Source: Hermodice carunculata
Taxonomy: Eukaryota; Annelida; Polychaeta; Eunicida; Amphinomidae
Reading direction: 5' to 3'
NCBI GenBank assembly: GCA_964020975.1
Contig: OZ026616.1
Span: 84,865,868-84,929,867, forward strand
Length of the DNA: 64,000 nt
Shown here: positions 56,701-58,640 of the stretch, one piece after another
Numbering within the stretch: the first letter of the stretch is position 1
Layout of the letters: each line of letters starts with the position of its first letter
The notes under the pieces: generated by a model
Databases searched by the model: none
What the model was told of the DNA's origin: nothing
Seen by the model: the letters and a program-made list of their open reading frames with translations, nothing else
Translations under genes and position numbers: made by a program

Positions 56701-57677
56701 ACGCTAGTTCCACTTAATACCACCTCTGGCACCACCATGCCTCCACGTCATAGACTTTTGTTTGTATATTCCTGCATTGGCATAATGATACATGAGCACA
56801 AATTCAAATGTAATGACCATAACCAAAAAATAATCATTTCCTGATACGTATTTTGCTCTGTGACCTTGAAAAAATTGGTCAAGGTCATCCATATTATGCA
56901 GTATATACCTTCTATCGATGGTACACATTTGTGGTACATTTGGTATCAATAGCCTTATTTTTTCTCAGCATAATGAATTTAATGTGTTTTCAACACCTGT
57001 CAGTGCATATCTTCTGTAACATTGTTGAGGTATCACCAAATTTGAACTCATTTTCATCTTTTTGCCTGATAGGATATTTCCACCAAGTTTCGAGATCATT
57101 CATGAAAAACTTTTCAGAAAAACTGCACTTAAAATTTTCCTATTTTGGCCCAAATATTACAAAGTACTACAGGTGGCACCATCAATATCAAACACAACCT
57201 ATATTTTCATACGGCATACCTTTTATAAGTTCTGAAGTTATATGGGGCTACCATGAAAACGGTTGACTGTATCATATTCACAAGCAAAAATTTACTGATG
57301 GATGCACTGACAGCATGAGGAACGGACAGACATGAATGATCACATAAGCTCTACAACCTATACTCGTACTGATATGGAGCAGGCCATGCATTATTATATA
57401 CACATCAATCACCAAGACAGACAAGCTGACTCCAGTGTACCCATGTGCATACTTGTATAAAAGGTCTTTTCATTAGAAATTTTATCTGGAATCATTAAGG
57501 TACTTCCTAGAAGTGTGACTTTTGTTGTGATTAGCACTTGACAAGTTAGTACATACATACATACATACATACATACATACATACATACATACATACATAC
57601 ATACACAGGTGTCAGGTTTTCCATTCCATATTATCATACATACCTCACATGCTGAAAGAACTGAATTGCCCGACATT
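2574..57677 (-). CDS. LARGE-like: LARGE-like bifunctional-type glycosyltransferase gene (multi-exon, C-terminus outside window)
   Basis: Fourteen minus-strand exons (entered separately below) join in frame with consensus GT/AG sites to give about 520 residues. By recalled comparison with vertebrate LARGE1, residues 27-283 (numbering from the candidate start at 63106) cover the GT8 xylosyltransferase domain. Residues about 284-540 cover the GT49 glucuronyltransferase domain. In the known family both domains act in the Golgi lumen and polymerise matriglycan (xylose-glucuronate) on alpha-dystroglycan. Here GT49 keeps its DxD (VDVDLVPMPGL, exon at 16280). The GT8 half lacks the DxD, NTG, DQD and HW motifs, so it is probably a pseudo-domain. 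About 28 residues after the former DxD strand have no clear exon. The gene spans more than 55 kb, with introns packed with repeats. The family is sure; orthology to LARGE1 or LARGE2 is not. It could be an invertebrate-specific paralogue. Confidence 0.9.
4317..4348 (+). ncRNA. Hammerhead ribozyme motif (copy 2, decayed)
   Basis: The core CTGATGA (4317-4323) is followed by stem II TTGC/GCAA around a 5-nt loop, then GAAACTAGTC (4339-4348), whose ACTAGT is a self-complementary stem III. The order CUGAUGA - stem II - GAAA - stem III - GUC is that of a type I hammerhead. The cleavage site would be after 4348. Stem II closes on a G-U pair and stem I is imperfect, so this looks older than the 10.6-kb copy. 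Confidence 0.6.
4567..4895. repeat. Minisatellite, 30-31 bp unit, about 11 copies
   Basis: Tandem variants of ACTTTAATGCTAAAGAACAC followed by CCATACAGTCA. The last three units are nearly identical and one base shorter. It lies in the intron between exons 15 and 14. Confidence 0.85.
4896..6827. other. Intronic DNA, no assigned feature
   Basis: The minus-strand intron 14 continues. Homopolymer runs and short open frames are present, but no domain, splice-bounded exon or clear repeat boundary was found. Confidence 0.4.
6828..7006. mobile_element. TTAA MITE, 'CTCATTCCATAC' family
   Basis: TTAA at both ends, with ends CTCGTTCCATACTTTGG and CTGGTATGGGATGAG. It shares the interior CAGTGCCAGAACCACTGAC with copies at 16041, 31776 and 35373. 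Confidence 0.75.
7195..7420. mobile_element. TTAA MITE, 'CATTCCACC' subfamily with hairpin
   Basis: TTAA-GTCATTCCATCC start and GTGGAATGAG end. The inner stem-loop has arms GTCAACAGCTATCCTTGG and CCAAGGAAAGCTATTGAC. Same organisation as the copy at 23098. Ends 91 bp from exon 14. Confidence 0.7.
7512..7587 (-). CDS. LARGE-like: LARGE-like exon 14, GT49 domain
   Basis: One base plus 25 codons: MRRGWNLGHSPTNYKKWKTA, then TQPYV. It matches TKGHAPTNFAKWRTATTPY of LARGE1, a hallmark of GT49. The acceptor is TTTCAG and the donor GTG|GTAAGT. The exon is squeezed between two MITEs that end 91 bp and start 61 bp away. Confidence 0.93.
7648..7886. mobile_element. TTAA MITE, 'CCCTTTCCCCC' family
   Basis: TTAA at both ends with a C-rich left end (CCCTTTCCCCC) and, at the right, GGTGAAAGGG. 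It carries a long hairpin around CCTCGGCATGGGTTGGGC, and a CCGGTTTTGGCCGG palindrome near the right end. Starts 61 bp from the exon 14 acceptor. Confidence 0.8.
8180..9240. repeat. Tandem array of a ~140-160 bp AGGTCA-rich unit
   Basis: Diverged units recur near 8301, 8459, 8609, 8876 and 9013. Each carries ACCAAATTTGAGAAG, GAAGATATTGTGG and AGGTCACAGTGACCTGA-like blocks. The 21-bp minisatellite at 8690 is a local expansion inside one unit. Confidence 0.75.
8690..8856. repeat. 21-bp minisatellite carrying AGGTCA half-sites
   Basis: Eight near-perfect copies of AACAGGTCACAGCAACCACA. The array ends in AGGTCACAGTGACCT (8841-8855), an inverted pair of half-sites with 3-nt spacing. Open frames read across it translate to repeated VAVTC or DLLCGCC and are not genes. 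Confidence 0.9.
9505..9585. repeat. Poly-C run and G-rich quadruplex-like run
   Basis: A C13 run near 9512 is followed, about 45 bases later, by an 11-G run and GGGGCGGGGCGGGG repeats. On the pre-mRNA strand (minus) this is a C-rich block then a G run, close to the exon 13 donor, able to pair with itself. Confidence 0.85.
9628..9734 (-). CDS. LARGE-like: LARGE-like exon 13, GT49 domain
   Basis: Thirty-five codons plus two bases: ALVVPAFEAFKKDLPFPKNR, then KELLRAMTKGTVDGYR. It matches [20 protein letters not shown] of LARGE1. The donor TATAG|GTTTGT leaves phase 2. A C/G-run pair lies about 45 nt into the following intron. Confidence 0.92.
10156..10398. mobile_element. TTAA MITE, 'CTTTCAGTGC' family with hairpin
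   Basis: Left TTAA-CCCTTTCAGTGC, right GGCACTGAAAGGG-TTCA. The inner hairpin has GTTAACAGCTTTTCTC against AAAAAAGCTGTTGAC around GCATTGGGTGCAATGC. Related to the copy at 825. Confidence 0.7.
10540..10749 (+). mobile_element. 210-bp retroposon with target duplication and A tail
   Basis: Flanked by a perfect 13-bp duplication CTGTTAAAATAGT (10527-10539 and 10750-10762). It ends in 14 A on the plus strand, so it was inserted by LINE-type reverse transcription and is fairly recent. It carries a hammerhead motif in antisense to the A tail. No coding capacity and no clear Pol III boxes. Confidence 0.8.
10589..10630 (-). ncRNA. Hammerhead ribozyme (type I, minimal stem III)
   Basis: On the minus strand: stem I CAAAG, core CTGATGA, stem II GAGTA-CGAGA-TACTC, then CGAAAC and the self-complementary ACTAGT, the site GTC, and the closing stem I strand CTTTG. 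All conserved core positions are present and stem I pairs perfectly over 5 bp. Cleavage is expected between 10594 and 10593. Such hammerheads with a tiny stem III are known from Penelope-like and related non-LTR retroelements of animals and tend to work as dimers. Activity is inferred. Confidence 0.85.
10887..11075. mobile_element. TTAA MITE, 'CCCTTTCCCCC' family, short copy
   Basis: TTAA-ACCTATCCCCCTTGAATTAA start and GGGGGAAAGGG-TTAA end. One arm of the central hairpin is missing, making it about 50 bp shorter than the full copies. Confidence 0.75.
12346..12511. mobile_element. TA-flanked MITE, 'CAGTGGTCCCTGTC' family
   Basis: TA-CAGTGGTCCCTGTCTTGAG start and CTCAAGACAGGTACCACTG-TA end. 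The TA target and CAGTG termini point to a pogo/Tigger or Tc1-mariner type non-autonomous element. Related copies lie at 26718, 35985, 62555 and 63766. Confidence 0.75.
12548..15862. repeat. Nested array of the GGGCTGTGTGAACAGCCC repeat family
   Basis: The outer element opens with the hairpin GGGCTGTGTGAACAGCCC (about 12560). It consists of roughly 0.5-kb units with phrases such as GCGCCACCTGGTGAACAAAT, CACCAAGTTTGAAGTGAATC and GAGAAGAAGTCGAAAATGTG, and closes near GACAAGTCAGCTGAGG (15862). A second, younger copy (13670-15118) is inserted within it. Noncoding; lies in intron 12. Confidence 0.8.
13670..15118. mobile_element. 1.45-kb complete copy of the GGGCTG hairpin family
   Basis: Starts AACAAGAG plus the hairpin GGGCTGTGTGAACAGCCC and GCCTCAGCTGA. 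It ends in a GGACGGACGGAC run, then the hairpin CAGCTGACTGACAAGTCAGC and TGAGGT. The start block GCCTCAGCTGA is the inverse of the end block TCAGCTGAGG. The outer repeat resumes on both sides. No open frame. Confidence 0.75.
16041..16212. mobile_element. TTAA MITE, 'CTCATTCCATAC' family
   Basis: TTAA-CTCATTCCAAACTATGG start and GGTATGGAATGAG-TCAA end, 68 bp beyond the exon 12 donor. The interior matches the copies at 6828 and 31776. Confidence 0.75.
16280..16435 (-). CDS. LARGE-like: LARGE-like exon 12, GT49 DxD motif
   Basis: Fifty-two codons, phase 0 to 0: KFYPINYLRNVAMEQAETSH, then AFFVDVDLVPMPGLHKYL. It aligns with [37 protein letters not shown]. Asp410 and Asp412 form the DxD that binds metal and UDP-sugar in GT49 enzymes, so this domain keeps its catalytic signature. 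The donor is ACT|GTATGT. Confidence 0.95.
16728..17357. mobile_element. Copy of the 'GCTCTGCTG' hairpin repeat family
   Basis: Begins ACAAGAGGACAATGGTCCT (hairpin) and GTGCTCTGCTG. It ends with an ACGGACGGACAG run, then ATAAGCTCTGCGACC and CACCAGAGCTAAA. Internal phrases GGTGGCACCACTAG and TTTGGCTCATAATTTGTCAA recur in copies at 43.2, 44.3, 45.7, 50.4 and 57 kb. Confidence 0.7.
18150..18900 (-). mobile_element. LINE reverse transcriptase fragment
   Basis: The minus strand reads TQGTPQGGFLSPPFINIFSNDL (18.87-18.80 kb), the RT palm motif of non-LTR retrotransposons. It continues in another frame with CLCYDLTLICAAVLGLQRLI and DAYTYCADEWKFSL, matching the YADDL and downstream helix region but with the catalytic YADD changed. 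Truncated at both ends and frameshifted. A Jockey/CR1-like LINE is likely; the clade is uncertain. Confidence 0.8.
19230..21236. repeat. AAGGTCA tandem block plus 0.5-kb unit array
   Basis: 19380-19990 holds about four ~137-bp units with TTGACCTTTCAAGGTCACTC. From about 20000 the 0.5-kb units of the GGGCTG family follow. There are two closing hairpins: TAGCTCAGGTGA inverted as TCACCTGAGCTA (21000-21030), and GGTCAGCTGAGCTA (21210-21225). Confidence 0.7.
21531..21686 (-). CDS. LARGE-like: LARGE-like exon 11, GT49 domain
   Basis: Fifty-two codons, phase 0 to 0, beginning VFEVMMRHWTGPASVTMHAT and ending NVAYHIVYKRQ. LARGE1 has [20 protein letters not shown] and NVGYHIVYKEGQ at these positions. 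The acceptor is TTTTTTGTAG and the donor ACAG|GTATAG. Confidence 0.94.
21941..22000 (-). ncRNA. Hammerhead-like motif, degenerate
   Basis: The minus strand has CTGAGGA, a 5-bp stem GCCTC/GAGGC around a 7-nt loop, then AAAATGCGTC. The ATGCGT in the stem III place is self-complementary with one wobble, and the spacing to GTC equals that of the 10.6-kb and 4.3-kb motifs. Position 7 of the core and the first G of GAAA differ. Probably a non-LTR retroelement end. Confidence 0.4.
22316..22493. mobile_element. Tigger-like MITE
   Basis: TA-CGGTGAACCTCATTATAACG start and TCATTATAATGAGTTTTCAC-TG-TA end. Internal TTATCTGACATATTCAG and TTATCCGACAC blocks are typical of pogo/Tigger-derived elements. Confidence 0.7.
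23098..23332. mobile_element. TTAA MITE with perfect 33-bp-arm hairpin
   Basis: TTAA-CTCATTCCACCCTCATAG start and AGGGTGGAATGAG-TTAA end. At 23128-23194 two 33-bp arms pair perfectly around one base: GTCAACAGCTTTCCTTGGCG, then TGCTCTGGGTGCA, and the inverse. Confidence 0.9.
23640..23905. repeat. Tail of an AAGGTCA-type repeat with terminal hairpin
   Basis: Ends with a GACGG-rich stretch and the hairpin TATGCATCCC-GAAG-GGGGATGCATA (23873-23898). A similar ending (GACAGACAGACC, then CCTGCATCTAAGATGCAGG) lies at 34443-34515. Confidence 0.55.
24189..24338 (-). CDS. LARGE-like: LARGE-like exon 10, interdomain and start of GT49
   Basis: Fifty codons, phase 0 to 0. LNANDWCYEFRLATTMKRRT aligns with [20 protein letters not shown], and TPDVTLMTQFTLDRFP with STDVTLVAQLSMDRL, of LARGE1. 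A strong pyrimidine tract with TTCCAG precedes it, and the donor is CCG|GTAAAT. Confidence 0.93.
26134..26295 (-). CDS. LARGE-like: LARGE-like exon 9, end of GT8-like domain
   Basis: Fifty-four codons, phase 0 to 0, opening MALWSGSVDQFTKDATQENI. A later stretch, SIHNMNGELLRTSTLPC, matches TFLEYDGNLLRRELFGC of LARGE1. MALW occupies the place of VIHW, so the His that coordinates metal in GT8 enzymes is Leu. The acceptor is GATTCAG and the donor CAGG|GTATGC. Confidence 0.88.
26411..26445. mobile_element. Left-end fragment of 'CCCTTTCCCCC' MITE
   Basis: Only TTAA-CCCTTTCCCCCTCAAA and the following GGCC block remain. No right end was found. Confidence 0.55.
26500..27700. repeat. Diverged direct duplication in intron 8
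   Basis: 26515-27060 and 27240-27600 share GTTGCACCTGAAGACCCAGC, the phrase TACAGACAATGGTAGT (TACAAACAATGGTAGT in the second copy) and AACTCATATTT in the same order. The left edge TACTTACTTACATG with TCAATAAAATTATT on the minus strand resembles a LINE 3' end with a short tail. A pogo-like MITE (26718-26893) interrupts the first copy. A 115-aa minus-strand frame in the second copy has no recognised domain. Confidence 0.5.
26718..26893. mobile_element. 'CAGTGGTCCCTGTC' family MITE
   Basis: GCAGTGATACCTGTCTTAAAAG start and CTCTTAAGACAGGGACCATTG end, with internal AATGAGAGACCAC and AATGAAAGACCACCTG blocks shared with 35985. Confidence 0.65.
27920..28745 (+). mobile_element. THAP-domain DNA transposon relic
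   Basis: Inverted ends GTGACGTCAGTCTAGACA (27939-27956) and TGTCTAGACTGACATCAC (28708-28725) enclose a plus-strand THAP zinc-finger sequence. From ATG 28068 it reads MPQCSTYLCRK, then after a one-base frame change DKNKKENLLWHSFPKNP, RRQWVRRLNRQNF and CGEHFTNDC. These are the C-x4-C, hydrophobic/W and C-x2-H elements of THAP domains (about 90 aa). A strong donor (TCT|GTAAGT) lies at 28424. P-element-like or Kolobok-like origin is likely; no catalytic domain is visible. It lies in LARGE-like intron 8, on the opposite strand. Confidence 0.65.
29482..29697. mobile_element. Possible diverged 'CCCTTTCCCCC' MITE
   Basis: TTAA-CCCTTTCTCAGGTCAAAAAT start and ATTCAGTCTTACTTTGG with GGAGGAAAGG-TTAA end resemble that family's two ends. 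The interior is unlike other copies and contains a frame that mimics an exon (see rejected items). Confidence 0.45.
30038..30160 (-). CDS. LARGE-like: LARGE-like exon 8
   Basis: Forty-one codons, phase 0 to 0: GEISDLFMSHTPEVSHIPCA, then WAISFDPVTKLETCLQGEQPK. It aligns with [21 protein letters not shown] and SEQCY of LARGE1, including the PC.W motif. The acceptor is TTTTCAG and the donor AAAG|GTTAGT. Confidence 0.88.
30245..30740. mobile_element. 'CCCTTTCCCCC' MITE split by a second insertion
   Basis: TTAA-bounded ends and the hairpin (30388-30454) are intact. About 250 bp (30457-30711) interrupts the right half between GACTCAG and CAGTCTTAATTC, leaving a short CAG/TCAG duplication. The same insert occurs at 54741-54958. 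Confidence 0.8.
30457..30711. mobile_element. Insert with GAAACATGTC hammerhead-like 3' half
   Basis: Contains CCGAAACATGTC (30483-30494), then GAGTAGTTACCC, whose TTACCC can pair with GGGTAA at 30471-30476. A CTGATGA half is not present. The 217 bp from GAGTAG onward (30495) is about 97% identical to 54741-54958. Penelope-like or similar retroelement fragment is possible. Confidence 0.55.
31645..31749 (-). CDS. LARGE-like: LARGE-like exon 7
   Basis: Thirty-five codons, phase 0 to 0, beginning GAAYNLNVVLLNLSRIRQSN and ending GSFSQ. It matches GRGYNTGVILLLLDKLRK of LARGE1, but the NTG catalytic-site loop reads NLN. Together with the next exon, the ADQD motif becomes SQGE. A TTAA MITE starts 27 bp from the acceptor side (31776). 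Confidence 0.9.
31776..31952. mobile_element. TTAA MITE, 'CTCATTCCATAC' family
   Basis: TTAA-CTCATTCCATACCAGTCC start and CATAGTATGGAATGAG-TTAA end. Its edge is 27 bp from the start of exon 7. Confidence 0.85.
33680..34520. repeat. Tandem TGACCTTTGACCTC repeat, ~140-150 bp unit
   Basis: Units near 33765, 33886, 34023, 34173 and 34318 each carry a TGACCT-rich block and CTTCTGTATACTGCATGGA-type or GAGATATT phrases. The array ends in GACAGACAGACC and the hairpin CCTGCATCTAAGATGCAGG. Confidence 0.7.
35373..35604. mobile_element. 'CATTCCATAC' MITE with 43-bp-arm hairpin
   Basis: Ends CATTCCATACCAGTCC and AGTATGGAATGAG-TTAA. At 35480-35570 two 43-base arms (TCAGTGGTTCTGGCACTGCC onward) pair with a single mismatch around GCAAG. 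Confidence 0.85.
35985..36167. mobile_element. 'CAGTGGTCCCTGTC' family MITE
   Basis: TA-CAGTAGTCCCTCTCACGAG start and GACAGGGACCACTG-TA end, with GAGAGACCAC repeated inside. Confidence 0.8.
36720..37110. repeat. TGACCTTTGACCT-rich repeat
   Basis: Two or three diverged units with perfect TGACCTTTGACCT (about 36750 and 37088) plus AAAACTGGATAAAAATTGAC-type phrases. Noncoding. Confidence 0.6.
37954..38037 (-). CDS. LARGE-like: LARGE-like exon 6, former GT8 DxD strand
   Basis: Twenty-eight codons, phase 0 to 0: VLLVHPRMRFLTDVAELW, then QHFSTFLPSQ. It aligns with VIVLDTDITFATDIAELW of LARGE1, with HPR in place of the metal-binding DTD. Splice sites are clean (CACCAG acceptor, CACAG|GTAACA donor). 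The flanking scaffold (TD.AELW) is conserved, so the loss of DxD is not an alignment error. Confidence 0.9.
38295..39520. repeat. Tandem array, ~145 bp unit, 8-9 copies
   Basis: Each unit has GACCCAGATACTTGACCTAG, TGACCTACTTTTG, and AAGTTTCATGAAACTAAGTT. Starts near 38307, 38462, 38607, 38749, 38870, 39002, 39149, 39308 and 39455. A C20-like run lies at 38222-38240. Located in intron 5, just upstream (in transcription) of exon 6. Confidence 0.85.
39700..39905. mobile_element. 'CCCTTTCCCCC' MITE, one hairpin arm lost
   Basis: TTAA-CCCTTTCCCCCTTAAACC start and AAGGGGGAAAGGG-TTAA end. Only one arm of the usual central hairpin (CATGCCAAGGAAAGTTGTTG) survives. Confidence 0.8.
40256..42202. mobile_element. 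'CCCTTTCTCCC' MITE disrupted by a 1.7-kb element
   Basis: Left portion 40256-40480 (TTAA start, hairpin GTCAACAGCTTTCG and inverse). The right remnant 42182-42202 ends GGGAACAGGG-TTAA. The inserted element occupies 40481-42181. Confidence 0.75.
40481..42181. mobile_element. 1.7-kb TIR element, probably non-autonomous
   Basis: Ends AGGTAAGACACCAAAAA (40483-40499) and TTTTTGGTGTCTTACCT (42163-42179) are perfect 17-bp inverses. Flanks ACTTCAGG and CCTTGAGG look like a diverged 8-bp target duplication, which would suit hAT or P types. The longest frame (41140-41436 plus) has no transposase motif. Part of it is GC-richer than its surroundings. Confidence 0.75.
42415..42495 (-). CDS. LARGE-like: LARGE-like exon 5
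   Basis: Twenty-seven codons, phase 0 to 0, beginning QVPNIDRLHVQKLLEVIDVL and ending DGVEK. It aligns with the WIPNKHYSGIYGLMKLVL to LERV segment of LARGE1. The acceptor is CCTTTTCAG and the donor AAAG|GTAAGT. The intron immediately upstream holds a roughly 155-nt pyrimidine tract (entered separately). Confidence 0.85.
42530..42688. repeat. (GGGA)n/(GGAA)n purine tract next to exon 5
   Basis: About 155 bp of nearly pure purine on the plus strand. The gene's pre-mRNA therefore carries one continuous C/U tract ending about 35 nt before the exon 5 acceptor. The 172- and 109-aa frames over it (SFLPSFLP, EGGREGGR) are artefacts. Confidence 0.95.
43150..46000. repeat. Array of 'GCTCTGCTG' hairpin family copies
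   Basis: Starts at about 43156 (GGGCCTAATGCTCTGCTGG), 44297 (AACAAGAGGCCCTTGGACCT) and 45735 (GAGGCCCATGGGCC). Ends at about 44036 (GTCAGCAGAGCAG) and 45720 (ATCAGCAGACC), each preceded by GACAGACATGAG. Internal TAGGTGGCACCACTAG-type phrases repeat. Intron 4; no exon found. Confidence 0.7.
46000..50436. repeat. Array of GGGCTG-hairpin family 0.5-kb units
   Basis: Complete starts with AACAAGAGGGCTGTGTGAAC lie at 47709 and 48826. A closing hairpin (ATCAGCTCAGGTGA inverted) lies at 49895-49926. Units differ by a few percent to 15% by eye, so several rounds of amplification are mixed. A 320-bp element interrupts at 50067. Confidence 0.75.
50067..50386. mobile_element. 320-bp MITE with 9-bp target duplication
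   Basis: Inserted in the array unit at AGATTTGCC, present at both 50058-50066 and 50387-50395. The left end is TTGCCTCCAAGGCAGATCCA; the right end, inverted, is TTGCCTGCAAAGCAGACCAA. The 9-bp duplication suggests a Mutator-like (MULE) origin. No coding frame. Confidence 0.85.
50438..54077. repeat. 'GCTCTGCTG' element split by a GGGCTG-family insertion
   Basis: Start ACAAGGGACCCATGGGCC with AATGCTCTGCTGG (50438) and end TGGTCAGCAGAAC (about 54070) belong to one family. The middle (51918-53948) is the other family, opening AACAAGAGGGCTGTGTGAAC and closing with two CAGCTGACTGACAAGTCAGC hairpins (53706 and 53927). Confidence 0.7.
54741..55083. mobile_element. Second copy of the GAGTAGTTACCC insert, within a MITE
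   Basis: 54741-54958 matches 30495-30711. It abuts the right half of a 'CATTCCATAC' MITE with a long hairpin (GTGGTTCTGGCACTGCC and inverse, 54964-55049) that ends TTAA at 55083. Confidence 0.75.
55080..55286. mobile_element. Truncated 'CCCTTTCCCCC' MITE
   Basis: Directly abuts the previous MITE at a shared TTAA. It keeps GACCAAAACCAGCTGGTGG, CAGGTCAACAGCTTTC and an imperfect right end GATAAAGGGTCAA. Confidence 0.6.
55590..55624 (-). CDS. LARGE-like: LARGE-like exon 4 (35-nt micro-exon)
   Basis: A pyrimidine-rich acceptor (TTTTGTCTTCCAACAG) and donor AAAG|GTAAGT bound a 35-nt exon. It completes the split codon as V and reads TVQCHILKNLK. The VTVQCHIL stretch aligns with VRVDFYNA of LARGE1, and the exon exactly bridges the phases of its neighbours. 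A second AG 6 nt downstream would also keep the frame. A 13-kb intron follows. Confidence 0.62.
55915..56110. repeat. Imperfect tandem repeat, ~37 bp unit
   Basis: Four to five variants of GGAAATGTTTATTTTGTAAG followed by TCTTCA, within intron 3. Confidence 0.7.
56227..56398 (-). CDS. LARGE-like: LARGE-like exon 3, start of GT8-like domain
   Basis: Opens VLHIAVTCVGSTQVSEAALL and continues through VKSLGLYRRNPLSLHF to LFDTWELPQ. It aligns end to end with LARGE1 (VAIVCAG, LVKSVLFHRRNPLHFH, LFQTWMVP). The acceptor is GACAG and the donor CAAG|GTAACC. It runs from phase 0 to phase 1. Confidence 0.92.
56700..57360. mobile_element. 'GCTCTGCTG' family copy, partial
   Basis: Shares TGACCTTGAAAAAATTGGTC, ACAGGTGGCACCATCAATAT and the ending GGACAGACATGAATGATCAC with ATAAGCTCTACAACC, but the opening hairpin is not clear. 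Confidence 0.55.
57549..57605. repeat. (ACAT)n microsatellite
   Basis: About 14 perfect tetranucleotide units, 38 bp downstream of the exon 2 donor. Likely length-polymorphic. Confidence 0.95.
57644..57677 (-). CDS. LARGE-like: LARGE-like exon 2 (34 nt)
   Basis: The acceptor TTTGTAG and donor GAG|GTATGT frame one base plus 11 codons reading MSGNSVLSACE. The final Cys-Glu followed by VLHIAVTC of the next exon matches the CE-TIHVAIVC start of the LARGE GT8 domain. It starts in phase 2 and ends in phase 0. Confidence 0.7.
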
Positions 57678-57848
57678 CTACAAATAAACACAATGAGATG
57701 TATTAAACATATTACACAGCTCAATGGACGAGACATTACATGATACAACATTGTTACAGCACACTAAATACTATTAGATTTCCAATCAGCCCATAAATAA
57801 TATGTTATTATTGGTTATAGCCTTCCAAATCACTGGTTTCCACACATT

Positions 57849-58086
57849 TTAACCCTTTCCCCCTCAAACCAGCCAAAACTGGCTGGTGGTCAAATGTCGT
57901 CTGCTTCAGTGTTTTCAACTAATTTCAACAGTTATGAAAAACAATTTGACTGAGAAATGTACACGAGACATCAAAATCACATGGCCCAGGTCAACAGCTT
58001 TCCTTGGCATGGGTTGGGCACTTAGTGCCCAACCCATGCCAAGGAAAGCTGTTGACTCAGTCTTAATTCAAGGGGGAAAGGGTTAA
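57849..58086. mobile_element. Full-length 'CCCTTTCCCCC' MITE with perfect hairpin
   Basis: TTAA-CCCTTTCCCCCTCAAACC start and CAAGGGGGAAAGGG-TTAA end. The hairpin at 57990-58056 has two perfect 32-bp arms (GTCAACAGCTTTCCTTGG onward) around TTA. Best reference copy of the family here. Confidence 0.9.
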
Positions 58087-58207
58087 ACTCATGTACACAG
58101 TATCTCAAGCGACAAAATATCTAGTCAAAACTGTGGCTATTACATGTCCATATAACTCTCCATCACACCCCTACTAAACTTCAAACCCAACAACACATTA
58201 CAAAACA

Positions 58208-58297
58208 CCAAGTCACAAACAACATGGGTAACTTTCAACCTTCCTGGGTTCTCCAAGTCACAAACAACATGGGTAACTTTCAACCTTCCTGGGTTCT
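58208..58297. repeat. 45-bp perfect tandem duplication
   Basis: Two identical 45-base copies beginning CCAAGTCACAAACAACATGG, with no substitution between them, so recent. Confidence 0.95.
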
Positions 58298-58327
58298 CCA
58301 TAATTCTCTACGAGGCAGACTATTCTG

Positions 58328-58640
58328 TAGCCGCAGATATGTGGCCTTTGAGGGGGCAGTAGGGTATGGGCGCAGTGAGTTGGAGGGTGAAGCGACTGGA
58401 GGGTCTCGGACTGTTGGCCCCCTAGGAAGGCCACAGGTCCACCTGTACTCAGTTTCTATTAGAAGCTACGATGTCAGCATCTCACATTGACAACCATGGT
58501 TGCTTGCTTTTCTGGCTTCAGAATCTCAGCATGCATGAACACAGAGGGGGGCAACAGTCCGGGGCCCTCCAGTCACTTCGCCCTCCAACTCACTGCGCCC
58601 ATACCCTACTGCCCCCTCGAAGGCCACATATCTGCGGCTA
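58328..58640. repeat. Inverted repeat, ~88-bp arms, GC-rich
   Basis: The left arm (58328-58415) starts TAGCCGCAGATATGTGGCC. The right arm (58551-58640) is its inverse with about five transitions. The spacer is about 135 bp. A smaller inverted pair (CAGCCCAGAGTT and AACTCTGGGCTCC) lies at 58709-58812. The block is markedly GC-richer than the intron around it. Confidence 0.85.
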
